Source: Papiliotrema nemorosa (Eukaryota; Basidiomycota; Tremellomycetes; Tremellales; Rhynchogastremaceae). From it: a DNA stretch of 64,000 nt. Below the pieces are notes generated by a model. That model was not told where the DNA came from. It did not search any database and saw only the letters and a program-made list of their open reading frames with translations. Location: NCBI GenBank assembly GCA_032158125.1, contig JASKOT010000020.1, positions 62,001-126,000 on the forward strand, given 5' to 3'. Every line of letters begins with the position of its first letter. Within the stretch, counting starts at the first letter, position 1. A program made the position numbers and the translations under genes. Below are positions 38,086 through 50,700 of this stretch, in pieces.

Positions 38086-40795
38086 ATGGCCTCTATCCTG
38101 AGCAGGATATCAGGCTTCGGCGCGCGCCCAGTCCCTCCTCCGGCTGCCCCTCCAATGGACATACAGCCATCCACTCAGGACGCCAGACTCTCACACGACG
38201 ACGATGACGATCTCGACGACTTGTGCATGGAACCAGAAATGACCCATTCATCATATACCCTAGGCCGAGCCAAACCCCGTTCCTCGTCAGCCAACCCTTA
38301 TACAGCGACATACGACCCAACACCCTCCCGACCGCCCCATTCCTCCCCGATCGCCTCGCAATCTACGTCTTCGAGGATCTCTCCGTCTTTTGGGGGCGGA
38401 TCACAACGTGCCGGGTCGACAGATAGGGAAGAAGATCCGGAACGTATGAAATCGATCACGAGTCAAATTTCAACCTTGATCTCGCTCGTCGGTGGGGTCA
38501 AAAAGCAGCAAAGTCAACTGCTAAGTCGGATTGAAAAGCTGGAGCAGATTCCCGAAGAGATGAAAGGGTGGGTGGAGGAGGCAATTTCTACTTCGGGATC
38601 AGGGGTCAGGCGTAACGATCATCAGGAAGAGATGGACATTCTCAAGGAAGTCAAATCTCTTGCTGAGATGACCCGAGTCAACGTGGAACGTCTCGGAGCA
38701 CAGAGACATAATGGCCAGTCTCATTCGTTTGGTGATCGTGAACCGGTGGAGAGATTGGAGAAGAGGGTGGAGGAACTCGAGAGGGAGAAGAAGGATGAGG
38801 CGGAGAAGAGGGAAAGGGAGAGATTGGTCGAGCAGGCAGAAAGGGCTAAAGAGAGGTTGGAAATGGAGAAAAAGCTGGAAAAGGCCTTGATGGCTGTGCA
38901 GCGTTTGAGTGACAAGGTGGACACCATGGCGAGAAATCAAGTCGGATCGAGTGCAATGAGTCGTGAGGCGAATCAGGTGGATGAGGGTGGATGGCTTGAT
39001 GTGGACAATGATGAGGTTGAGGCTGCAACACAAACTCTCGATGGGCCATCCATCCGAGAAGCTATCCATTATGGTACGGCAGAAAAACAAGCAGCTTCGA
39101 CGGCAGGTCACGAAGGAAGCGCAACTATCGATCCACGTCAACTAGGTCAGGCGGCCCAAGCTTTCTTGACGGAACCATCTGGGTCATTCAACATTTCCTC
39201 TCTGGATCAGACTGGCGGAGATGTCGATATGGATCAATTTGTCGACGACAACGCGGCATTTGGAGACGCGATCGAGGGGTCAGGGGGAATGGTACAGGAC
39301 GAGCCGGACATGGGCAACGATGACATGTTCAACGATGCGAACGATACACCTCGAGAGGAGGAGGTGAGAGCAGCAATAGCTGCGACACAGGGTGTCACGG
39401 AGATTGCCGTCTCGCAGACCGCTGGGCCTGATCCACAATACGAGTAAGTTGAAGAGACATCGTTTCAGGTGGCATGGCTGATGGCAGTACCGATACTTCA
39501 GGGGGTATTCGATTAGTCACTCCCAGTGGTTCTAGAGCAGCGGGGTCCAATGCATCACAGCGATCCACTCCCGAGAATCCAAAGCGGACTCGAGGTCGAC
39601 CAAAGAGAACCCAGACCAGCTCGACCGCAGCCGACGTGACACCCGTCTCATCGGCGAAGAAGAAGAGAAGCCGACAGCTTACCGACATCGATGCAGAGTT
39701 TGCAGCAAGGAGACTTACGGGACGAAAGCCGTTCCCAACTGCTTCTCCTGCTTCAACGAAGAAATCTCCAGCAAGACCCAAAAGCAATGCTCGTTTGAGA
39801 AAATCAAAGGGGGAGATTTGGCGTGCCAACGTCAAGACTCTCTTGGCGGGAGATGGTATTCCCAAAGGTCAAGGGGAATGGCCACCTAAATGTGAATACA
39901 CTGTGGAGGGAAAGGCGGTAGGTAGTGCAGCTGTACAGGAAGATTGAGCTAATGTGCTAGAACGAAATCATATGCGATGTGGTGAGTAGGATGCCTGCCT
40001 CATCAGTCAAGATTACTAACGTCCAGTGCAAGGGGCGGTCAGTCTCGAAACATGTCCAATGTCTCCCCACTGACAACGTAGAGCGCATTACTTCTGTGCT
40101 GGTATCGCAGACGGCGAAGCGCCACCTGAAGGCGAGTGGCATTGTCCAGATTGCGCACACAAGATTCGTTCAGGTGAGCCTTCCGATCAGCTCACATATT
40201 GAGATCAGGGATTCCGAAAGGCGTCATCGAGATTGCTGATCAATTACGTTGCATCCGGGCGAAATGCTTGTTGAGGTGAGCCTAGTGTATCAACAAATTG
40301 GGTGCTCATGCGTAGAGCAAAGGTCCGAACTGTCCGAAAGCCAGGCGACGAGAATGTGTACTACCCTGAAAGGATCGTCGGGTGCGTGTGTTGGATGTCC
40401 CATGGGATTGAGCCTGACTCCGGCAGCCGACGAGCTATATCGCGAAACCAGGACAAGAGCAGAAACTTTGTGTACCTAGTCAAATGGCTCGATTGGGACT
40501 TGGAATACTCCACTTGGTGAGCTACCGCTCCAGCAGTCGCTAACGAGACAGGGAGCCCACAGAAAATTTCCCCCATCAGGAGCACATGATCGAGGATTTC
40601 GCACAGGAAATGATCGCCCATGGTGTCAACTCGAGGACAAAGGTCAATCTCTTACCCGAAGCATCACCTTATTTCGACGCGGATACAGGAGATCTCATCG
40701 ATGGGACCGATGTCGAGGCAGACGGAGGTGATAGCCAAGCAGAAGAAGATCATGCCGAGAATACTGCAGGCGATGTCGGGGTGGAGGTGGCGTAG
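38086..40795 (+). CDS. Coiled-coil / AT-hook / PHD-like zinc module / chromodomain protein (copy B)
   Basis: Probable chromatin reader related to the gene at 1723-4145. Exons 38086-39443, 39488-39917, 39961-39981, 40027-40037, 40082-40173, 40209-40275, 40316-40381, 40427-40516, 40552-40795 give 792 aa; one exon is only 11 nt. A long coiled coil covers about residues 122-285 and an acidic stretch follows. RTRGRPKRTQ (about 487) is an AT-hook-like motif. The zinc module is C-x2-C-x4-H-x2-C-x15-C-x2-C-x20-C-x4-C (CDVCKGRAHYFC, WHCPDC, RCIRAKC). The chromodomain (about 672-735) has cage residues Y (YYPERI), W (LVKW) and W (LDW), then YSTWEP. Introns fall at the same places as in copy A before and after the first cysteine pair and at the Gly and Trp codons of the chromodomain. 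Copy B has one extra intron directly after CKGR. Confidence 0.87.
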
Positions 40796-41789
40796 AATGA
40801 TTTGAGAACAGCCGGGTGTCAGTCGTGAATGATTTTGTGTTGCTTGCGGTTTGGAGATTTCGGATCTTCTGGTGTGTTTATTTTGGTTGTGTATCTGTTG
40901 CTACACGTATCTATCCTTGTATATGACGAATTGTGGTATGCCATGCGAATAATCTGACGGGACTACCCTAAGCGCGAGAAAAGGAAGCTCATCTGACGGA
41001 AGCAAATGCTGGCCAGTCCAGTCAGCTGGTCAATTCAGTCCAAGCGATCTTTCCTCCTTCCATGATTTGGTAATGAGCGATCATGACGCTCGAGGCCTGC
41101 ACATGGTCGCGCGAAGTAAGGTCAGACACAGGGTGAAGATGAGGGTTGCGAATGTTGAAGGAGGTGCGGGAAGGTTTAGATCTCATACTCTCTTGATAAC
41201 CCCCTGAACGTTTCATGTTCAATCACACCGCATCCAACACAGATCCCCCCCAACACACCTTGACATATTGCTCTATACATCTGCTCGATACTCTTCCCTG
41301 TACTCATACACCTTGTTCCTTCGCCAGGACTCACTATCCGCTCTTTTTCAACGCTGTCCCAGCAGTGGAGAATGACCTTCTCTTTCTTCCGAGAGTAGGA
41401 TGTACCAAGCTAAAACGCTGATCCCCCTTCCTGCAATCAGGTACGTCTTGCTATTCGACCTCCAACCCAACACCCTGGTATCGCCCAACCTCTTTGCTGC
41501 CCCCTTGACTGCCATCCCGGGAGTGCGACAGTCTTCTTCTGTGAATGTAGAATAATCATTAAACCTCAGCCACCAGGGTCAGTCTGTCACCGACTGGATC
41601 TGAAGTCAAGCTCGGACCTACCGACTCGATTTCACCCCTCCGACACCTTTCCCCGACCCGACGACATTTTCTTCTCCTCGACACCTCTTCCTCTGTCACC
41701 CATTCGCCCTCGCATCGCTCTCCTGCTTCAATTCCCTCTCGAAAACAGTCTTGCCTCTTCTTCCAGTTGACCCTTGACATATACAGCCA
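40796..41789. other. Intergenic region, 994 bp
   Basis: Between two plus-strand genes. The second half (41220-41790) is strongly pyrimidine-rich with many CCTC/CTTC runs, and GTACGTCTTGC at 41441 could be the donor of a leader intron. I see no gene. Confidence 0.45.
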
Positions 41790-44700
41790 ATGCAATCTTT
41801 CACACCCACCTCGCAACTATCTAGACCACTTTCACATTCGAAATCTTTCCGGGGACGCCCTCGTCGTGGAAGGATACCCCATTCTCTACCGCCATTTGGT
41901 CCGCCCTCCAACGCTGCAGGTCATTTGAAGCCAGGTGGTGGGATTCCCTTTCCTTCTTTCCCTCCGCAACATATCATGCCACCCTCTGTGCACACCGTGC
42001 AGACATTCGTTGCTCCTCGTCTGACCGAGGAGGAACTCGCCATGAAGCCCAGAGCACACCCTCATTTGGTAAGTCGCCCTTCCTCCTACAAGAACCGGAG
42101 TCTGATGCTTCAGGTGGGCTCTATGCTGTATATAAACAACGTCCCGAGTGATCTTTCCGAAGAAATCATCGCTCGAGCGCTCAAGGAATGTATGCCTGTC
42201 AGAATCAAGTTGGACCTCGCCGTTCCACCCAATACCCGAATCCAGCCCGATGAATATTACGCTTGGATGCCCAAATCTGGTACACTCACCTTTGATGATA
42301 TGTACAATGGTCAGCTTCGTTCCTCTCTACGAACTACATAAGCTGACAGCCAGTCGAGAAAGCTATGGCTATCCTCTCTTCCCATCCATTGATCACCTTT
42401 CGAACCATCTTTGTTTCCCCTTACCCTTACCCGACTCATCTCCCGTTCGGTCAAAGTAGAGCAAGGCACATCCGACCCACTCGACAAGTGTACCCATTCC
42501 CTCAGCTAATCACGGACGCTACCGATCACTTTATTGCGCTCTGTCCATCTCCCGGCGAGCTCTTCGAAGCCGTGCGAAGCTGGGGCACGGTGAGGGATCT
42601 GCGAGTCTGGGCAGAGGCTCCTCTCCAAGAAGGTGGACCACCGTCATGGGGTGCAAGAATTGAATTTTGGTACGACGACGAAGCGAGACGATTCGAGATT
42701 GGCTTCGGACAACGAGGAAGTACCATCAAGGGATGGCAAGTGTAGGTCTCTTCTCATGGCACAGCTCACTCCAGAATCATCATGGTTGAGCCTGCGCAGC
42801 AGATGCCATTCCCTGCCGTGCCCTCCAACCCTCCCTTCGCAGCGGCTGGGGCAAGCGCTCCTGTGCCTGTATTGCCTACGAATTTCAAAACCCTCTCTTT
42901 AAAACCGTCCAGCAAATTCCTCGGACCAGAGTATCAGGGTATCATGACCGATCCAACCTTTATACCTTGGCCTATGGCAGGGGTACAGCAGCCCTTGCCC
43001 ATGACTCCACCTGCAACCGCAATCGATTATGTCCCACCATGGGCTAGTCACAACCCTTATACGATTCGAGGCACTGATCTTCCTTTGCCTCAACCTATCA
43101 CCGGTCCATTCCCATTGTCTCCTGAACCAACAGGACAGGACGCCTCAGCGGTCCCTCGAACGCCTGGAATGGCACAGAGCACGAGACATCGAACTCATAG
43201 CAGCAAAACCAGCATGAACAGTCTGCGTCATTCGAGAAATCGAACTTGGAGCGTGACGCTAGACAAGAATCCCGCTGGCGAGATGGTGCCTGTGGGTCTG
43301 GTCGCGGATGATGGGACTTTTCTCCTGCATGGTTAGGAGCTGTCAGGTAAGATGAGACTGACGGTAGGTCCCGGTCAGCACATTCGTCCGGCTCCAGTAT
43401 CAGGACCCGGCTCGACAAGCTCGTCCGGCTTAGTCGACTACAGCAATGTCTTTGTCAAGGTGAGTTGCATGCCTGATATCATGGTGTTGATGGTAAAGCA
43501 TCTCGATCCAGATATCAATACTGAATTTCTTGCTGAATACTTCTCGAGGGTGAGCGAGGCGTATCTTGAGTTAAGCATACCGCTGACACGACAGTGCGGA
43601 ACCATCATTAGCGCTCGAGTGATGCGAGACTTTGATTACCGTTCTCGTGGATATGGCTTTGTCTCGTTTTCCACCCCTGCAGAAGGTGAGCAGTGTGTCA
43701 TGCTCTCCCGACTGATGATAGCCGCACGAGCGATCGAGGAGCTCAACGGGACCAAGCTCGGCAAACAGCAGATCTTTGTCACCTTGCATGAGCCACGAAA
43801 GATTCGACAGGAAAAAGTGGCGCAGCTCGTGCCATCGACCTCCGCTGTTGCGTACGGCAGACATGGAGGCAGACACCACAGGTCGCCTAGCATCAGGCAG
43901 GGCTCCGAAGGCGTCTTGAGTGATCCAAAGGTAAGCATCCGCGTTCGATCTTCGGCTGCTGCTTATTTCAGCCGCCAGCAACATTGGACGTCGTCCGTTC
44001 TTACACTCCAGTCAGCCGAAAGGAGCATCTAGACCGTCGAATCCGACCGGTGGTAGAGACTTACGTTCGGGTCCACAAGGTCCCCGCATTCTACCTCGAG
44101 CCGACCATCAAAGCGCTGGCCAATGAGGATCTAGCTCTTATCCCGTTGCTGCATGACCACGAGGGGCTGGTTGCTAAGATTGCGGAGACTATGTCGGACC
44201 TGCAGATCGAGTTTGATGTCGCAAAGGCTGCCTCTAAGGCTGCTGTTCCGCCACCTGCTTCGTCATCTGCAGAGATTACCCCAGAAGAGGTCTCCATTGA
44301 CGGTAAAGATCCGAGCCCCTTGCCGGAAGGTGTCCCTGTAGCTCCCTCTCAAGCAATTACACCAGTGTTCGAGCCCCTCGACCTCTCGACTGCAACGCTA
44401 TCAAGCTTGGCCGAGCTCACTTCGAGGGACATTTTGGAAAACATAGAAGGTGACCAAAGTACTGCCCTTCTATCCAAATTTGGAATCGGTAAACCTACCG
44501 CTCGAGAACAAAGCGCTATCGCAGAGTGGACGAAGGAGATGATGGCAAAGCCCCTCTTGTCGCGAAAGTCGGAGATGGTCTCGATGTTGCAAAAGAAGCT
44601 AGACGTGAGTGCAGCGTGATGATACACTGGCTGAAGACAGATGACGTTCAAACGACAACAAAAAGTCAAAGCCGCCAAAGATTTGGTCAACCAGGAGGAG

Positions 44701-44823
44701 GACCATGAGGCTCTCTGCCTTTTGTGCGTGGGGCGGCTGGATCCATTGCTGACGAGTAGAGTGGCTTATCCGAAGCTGATCAACGCGAGAGCGAAATGCT
44801 TGATCGGAAAGACATCAACTTGA
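41790..44823 (+). CDS. Multi-RRM RNA-binding protein with helical C-terminal domain
   Basis: RNA-binding protein, cytoplasmic or nuclear, not assigned to a named family. Exons 41790-42068, 42114-42309, 42354-42741, 42775-43331, 43368-43459, 43499-43549, 43595-43685, 43722-43930, 43972-44604, 44641-44723, 44760-44823 give 880 aa. The first RRM starts MLYINNVPSDLSEEII (about residue 95). A second, degenerate one includes HFIALCPSPGELFEAVRSWG. The third and best is split by three introns: VFVKHLDPDINTEFLAEYFS, then RGYGFVSFSTPAE, then AARAIEELNGTKLGKQQIFV. The C-terminal 150 residues are helical (ALCLLVAYPKLINARAKCL) and slightly like the MLLE domain of poly(A)-binding protein, which is a weak similarity. 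Introns 42069-42113 and 44724-44759 are multiples of three without stops and were removed to restore the RRM and the end helix. Confidence 0.82.
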
Positions 44824-45203
44824 TCGCGGTCGAGGTAGAGTAAAACGGCGAAATAGTTCGACAAAGTGAAACACTTCGGTCGGTCGCGGCCGACGGCGCA
44901 GACTCAGCAAGGACCGGATTTATGGACACGGATCAAAAGGCTTATCATCCCGGAATGTGTATCAGTATCCCCTTCCACGTTGTGTATATAAGTTCCGATT
45001 CGCCTGTGTAAAGTATGCCCGTCAGTTTCGGAAATCTCCCTTCGTTGTGTGATTTATCATCGGTTTCATTCTGGGTAATAGTGATGATAAAGGTGACAAG
45101 AAATGCAGTTTACATGCTGCAAAATGCCTAGAAAGCATGTGTCGCCAAGAGCTAGACTATGCTTATTCTCATCATAGACACTGCTGTCGCCGATTTTACC
45201 TCA
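44824..45203. other. Convergent intergenic region, 380 bp
   Basis: Holds the 3' ends of the RRM gene (plus) and the Gln/Pro-rich gene (minus). It is AT-richer than its surroundings. No RNA gene was recognised. Confidence 0.45.
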
Positions 45204-46793
45204 TCATCCACTATATCCCTGCCAATTCCCTCCGCCTGGCATCTGCCCACCTTGGCCTCCTCCTGGGCCCACCATCCCCATCTGCCCCATAGAGGGTGGC
45301 CTTGCTCCCATCCCTGCAAACATCTGTGGATTGACCTGTTGTCCCGCCTGACCCATCATTGCAGCTGGATTTATACCTCCCATTCCACCCATGCCACCTT
45401 GACCCCCTCCTTGTCTCCCTTGCATGGCTTGCAAGTTCATCTGTTGGATAGCTTGTGGTGTCATGGGAGGACGGGGTTGTTGATGTAGGAATTGTTGTTG
45501 GAATTGGCTCATGCGTGCCATTTGAGCCAGTTGAGCGGGAGTGAGGTTTGATGCGGTTTGAGGCTGACCTGATCCTGCCGCAGATTGAGATGGATTTGCA
45601 CTCGGATTAAAAGTGCCGTTGGGTGGTGGGCCTCGCATTTGGGCTAGAGCAGGGTTGAATGTTCCGGGAGACGAGGATTGACCGAGTGAAGAGAGGGAAG
45701 CGAGCTGTTGAGGGGTGAGACTGGACATGCCAGGGGGGAGGTTGGTGGGTGGTCGGAATTGTTGTTGTAGCTGTGAAAGGTGTTGTTGTTGTGGATTCTG
45801 CTGAATGTCGGGTAGAGGTGTTTGGGATGGAAGTCCGGGTTGAACGTGAGGGTATGGCGAGGTGGATGGGAGTTGAGCAGGGTTGGATTGAGGGGTAGGC
45901 GTTATGCCTTGACCTGGTCCACTAGTGTTGGAAGGGGCCAGGCTCGCCCGTGAGTCAGACTGGCGACTTTGTATTGAAGGATCTAAAGAGAGACCGTTCG
46001 GCTGGGCTTCGGATGTGGCGAAGTGTTTTGAAACATCATTCCGAGGTGTACCGTTGGTCATGCCTAGACTATTTGGAGGGACCGATGGATCTGTTTTTAT
46101 GATTGGTCTATCGGCAGGTGGTTCTTTCCCATGTGTATAGTATTCCTTCGATGTCCGATCGAAATGAAACGATTGAGAGTGATAATCCCACTGCGGGCCA
46201 CGAGCTTTCCGCGCTTCAACAAGAAGGTGATTCCTGCCATCAGCCGAAGTAGCGGGGACACATGCTTGTACTCACCAGTATGACGCGCTGGCAGGTAATG
46301 AATCGATTTCCTGCTTCACCTTGCCTTTCTCGGGTGTCCCATGTGGTGTTGTACTCGTAGAAGGGTCCATTGTCGGCTCTTCTACTATTCCAGCTTCAGC
46401 CTCTGCTTCTGCCCTTGCCATCTCTGCCAGCTTCTTTTGACGTTGTTTCCAATGCAATCCCTGCAGACCAGGTATTTTTGGTTTCTTGGGTGTACTCTCA
46501 CCGCCCTCTGTACTCGACAAATCGTCCAGAGTCCGTTTAGACGAGGATGGGTCGAGTGAAGGTAGAGGGGTAGGCGGTGGTCGAGGTGGAGACCGGCGTA
46601 GTATGGTAGAATAATATTGATCGCGTTGTGACGGGGTGAGATATGCCTCGAGGTCGAATGTGTTACTTTGTTCAAGAGCTATACGTTGTGCGGCGAGCAA
46701 GACCTCTAAAGATGGGTGAGGCATGGTAGAGGAAGAAGCGGTAGGAGGAGGAAGAATGAGGGTGATGGATTTGGGAGGATGTGAACGTGGCAT
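45204..46793 (-). CDS. Gln/Pro/Met-rich low-complexity protein, function unknown
   Basis: Two exons, complement of 45204-46233 and 46276-46793, joined over a 42-nt intron, 515 aa. The first 170 residues have order: a leucine-rich helix (MPHPSLEVLLAAQRIALEQS), DLEAYLTPSQRDQYYSTILR and a lysine-rich segment (LHWKQRQKKLAEMARAEAEA). Directly after the intron comes a conserved-looking tract, WNHLLVEARKARGPQWDYHS and EYYTHGKE. The remaining 270 residues are Gln, Pro, Gly and Met repeats (QQQFLHQQPRPPMTPQA, GGMGGMGG). Such proteins in fungi are often subunits of transcription or chromatin complexes, but I cannot name one. An ATG 24 codons downstream is an alternative start. Confidence 0.75.
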
Positions 46794-47786
46794 GGTGGAT
46801 GAAGTTGTGTTTCGGTCTTTCCCAAGATTTCTCGATCACACAACAAAGCCCACACCCCGATGATCGAGGCCGAAAGGGAGGGGCGAAGGGACGATCCGAG
46901 GCAAGGTCCGGGCGTGTGATGGCAGACAAACGCGCTGAAACGATGGCCTGATTCTGATTGTACTGAATTGTTCTTATGGAAGCACCCTGTGCTTCTCCAT
47001 GTTATCGATAAGAATGTCCGGCTCGTTGGCAAAGACAGTCGCGTGTCGGGGGTGAGATCTGAGTGATAGGGCCCGGAGGTGCGATTGGAGTCGAGCTGTG
47101 GTGGTCCCCGACTGAGCTAGGGGCACAACACAGGGAATATCGCTTGCCGGATCCGGTGTAGATTGATGTCAGGTTGATACTACCCATGTCAGGCTCACTA
47201 AGTCTCACCTCCACCTCGTCTCCCCCTTACCCGTGTGTTTCAGAAATGGGAGGAGTCCATGGGCAACAACCGTATTGTTCGTGCAACGAGAAGTGTACCC
47301 CCCCCCCCCCCCTCCCTCCTTCACATCTCCAGCTTCTTCTCGTCTCTCATCAATCCACCCCTCCCCCCTTTCTTCTCTGATTCCATGCTCACAGACCATA
47401 CATTAAGGTCGGTATAATATCATAGTATCACCGTAAGTCCACCGCGGCCACTTGCATCCTTTCCGTCGGTGGTAGCGTTTCAAGACTGTCACTGCTCCAT
47501 CTCAAACAGAGTGTCCTCCCTCATCTCTCATCTGAACCCGTTCACAACTCATCAAATAGTCTCTCTCTTGGGCCACTCACCCGCTCATCTACCTGAAATA
47601 CCGCGCGAATCAGGTACATTGGTGACTGGTACCAGGCACACACTCGAGGCCCACGCGGAAAGGTCAAAGCGTCTTGCGAAAAGGGTAAAAGGGCATCCTT
47701 CGGTGAGTATCCTACCGACCTCCCTCTTTTATCCTTTGATACACTTTTCTACCGACACTCGCCTCTTTCTGCCCTTGACCTTCACC
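46794..47786. other. Divergent intergenic region with a 15-C tract, 993 bp
   Basis: Lies between two divergent genes. An uninterrupted run of 15 cytosines occurs at 47298-47312, followed by CT-rich sequence. The frame upstream of 47787 stays open for more than 100 codons but contains a GTGAGT donor at 47704 and no ATG with a good context, so it is taken as leader with a possible intron. Confidence 0.5.
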
Positions 47787-50700
47787 ATGGACCTCGAAGC
47801 TGATCACTGGATTCTCAGCGCGAGCGAACAGCTATCCCGTTTGGAGGACGATCAATCGGTTGCAGGAGACAATATGGCAGCTCGTACGTTGATTCCCAGA
47901 TCTCCGTGCTCACTATAGCCTACCCTGTCGCTTTCCTCACTGCATTTTCCGCTCAATCAGTCATCTCCCAACTCCGACAGACTACCATCAGCCCATCGGT
48001 CATTCACCACATCAATCTCCTCCTGGACGAGATCATCACCTCTCTCATCTCCACTGCTCAGTCCATCAATCCGAAAGATCTGCGTGTCAACGCTGTCAAC
48101 AAGGTCTTCTCGGCTGGCAACGATGCTCGGGAGTCTACAGGAATACGATCCCTGGCGAGGGATTGTACAGGAGAGGCCGAGCTGGAGCTAAGAAGCTGGT
48201 ACGAGATGGAGAAAGGGGCAAAAAGGGGATTCCCACCGAATCACTCAGGAAGAGGTATGACGGCGGCGCGGGAGACCGCCGACACGCCGTTCCCGGTAGA
48301 ACAAGCGGTTGCCATCATCCGGCTGAGAGTGTCAGAGCTTTCGGTGAGTAGAAAGTGCAGCTCCAGCTCATGGCAGAGCTTCTCTCCTCCTGTTCCCGGG
48401 CATGATCAGCTCGAACAAGAAGCCTATGCCGATTGGCGAGCAGCTGGAGGTGATGCTTCGCATGCTACCATCGAGCCAGCCGCTGCTTGGATACACGCTT
48501 TTGTCGAGTGCGTATGAACGTCGGATGAGCGTTGACTTTAGACGAATCTGCGAAAACCTCTTGTCACAGCTCAATCGAGTGGTTGAACGAGACTCGAGTA
48601 TCCAAGTGTGCGGCCCGCATGACCTTTACACTGCTCTAGCCGAAGACGAACGATTCTGGGGCTGGTTTGCTCGAATGAGAGGTATGGCAGTCCCGGTTGA
48701 AGAGGCTGATTTTCAGTCAAGATCTCCCTAGACGAAGCTATGAAGGCAGCGACCAGGGCGCCGCGCACTTTAGGTGGATCCGGCTCGCCCGGCGCAAATC
48801 GGATCTCTGCAGCGTCTGGCATGAGAGAGAGCAGCAGTCTTGACTCATTTCGCCGGATAAAGACCTCTTCTCCGATCCCAGATACATCTAACCGCGGATC
48901 ATCGGACAACTCCAGGCTGGCAGGAATCGCCAGTGTCACTCGGAAGACCTCCTCGATGAGCAAACGATTCGTCGGCCATGATCGTAAAGATAGCGGTCTC
49001 AGCGTTAGTACCAAATCCAATATCACAATGCGGGGCGAAGCGGAAGAGAGTAAAGCTCAAGATGACGTCGACGAATTTGACGCTCTGGTCAGGAGTGGAG
49101 AGACTATGAAAGTCAGCTTGACCCCGAGCCGACTGCGTACTTTCGAGGTGAGCAAATTCTCCCGGCCGAGCTGACCTTAGTCTGGTCGCAAAAGCCAGCC
49201 TACATCACCCGAGCAGCCAAACTTTACGAATCGAGCTCGAATACAGCCTGGATACCCAGAGCCAGTCCCACCCCTACCTCGAAGCGAATCGGGCGGATTT
49301 GTGGGCTCAAAGCCATCCCCTGTCCGACCAGGTGCAAGCAGAAGTCGGGCCTCATCAGCAGCGAAGCTCGCACCTCGAGCAGCTACAACCATTGAGGAGC
49401 GAACCGACGAGGAGGACTCGCCTCGTGCTTCCGGTCGTCAGCAGAAGAAGGAGAGCCTGAAAGAGCTGTTTGATTCCGAGCCCGCAGCATTCCAGAGCGA
49501 CTCCCCGGTCAAGCGATCCGTCCCAGCTCTCATCCTCGGCGGACCTCCTCCCGGGCATGCCATACCACCAGCAGCGAATGACCAGCCCGAGCCAAGCCAC
49601 ATTCAAGGAGAGTCGCTCGAGTCTACAAATCGCGATGCTACAGCGCAGACCCGACGCACTCCTCGAGCCGCGGGCAGCACGCCGAGATCAGGTCGTTCCG
49701 AGGCGCAGGAACTAGCCGACTTTTTCAACAATACTCCACCGCCGCCTCCACCAGCTGCCCGGTCCGAGCCACCTACCTCTGTCAAGAGCGGCAAGGGTTT
49801 GCGAGGATTCATGTCCAAAGTGACGGGTAGTGGTAAAAAGCGAGAAGAGGAAGCTCGGCTGGCGAGGGAGAATGCTGCTTTCGACATTCCCACTGCACCA
49901 TCTGGACCTCCTCGGCACAAAAAATCGATGGCTTCGGTTTCGACAGCTCTGACCTCTCCCCCCAACATTCGTCAATCTGGCATGGAGGACGATCCTATCC
50001 TCCCGCCCGGCAAGTTGAGGAAGCGTCCTGAGAACGGCTCTCGAGGGTCTTTCGATTCTCCGATTGGTGTAGGCGTCACCCCAAAGCAGGGTTTTGCATC
50101 ACCTGCGAGCTCCGTTCCATCGCGACCAGACGCTCCGGTTCGTCAATCCTCGCTGGGAATATCCTCTGCTGTCGAGGGCGCTTCGACCTCCCCTGCTCAT
50201 GTCGCGGTACCTCTGAGCAATCGAGAAGCGACTGTTCCTCGTCCCGGTGGTCCTCCCTTGGAGGATACGTCTTCTATGCTGCCTCTCACCCCCAGTGCGC
50301 CCATCGCTGCCAATGACGAGACCTCTGCCCCAACGTCGAAGACTCTAGGCATTACTCCACCCGTCCGCAAAACTCTCCCCGCTCTCGGACCGGCCATCTC
50401 CACTGCGTCGCTAAATGCTCCATCTCGCGGCGGACAGTCCGATCGTTCGCCTTCCGACTCGCACAGTTTTTTAACGGCGGACGAGGGGGAGGATGTGGGC
50501 GATGTGAGTGATTCGTCCCCCGTAGAGCAAGCGCCAGAAAGTGCTCTAGGGCCCTCACCTGTCCCGGCACAACATGCCAACATAGGAGAAGAGCCCTCGA
50601 TCCAGCTGTCTCGCCTCGTCCCCGCCCGAGGCCTGCTTCAACATGCTACGACTGCCGACGAGTGTCGCATGCTACTCTCGGCGTATCTATCCCAAGTTGG

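Noticed and set aside
47469..47786. N-terminal extension of the orphan gene at 47787
   Set aside because: No good ATG, a GTGAGT donor inside, and pyrimidine-rich leader composition; kept as untranslated.
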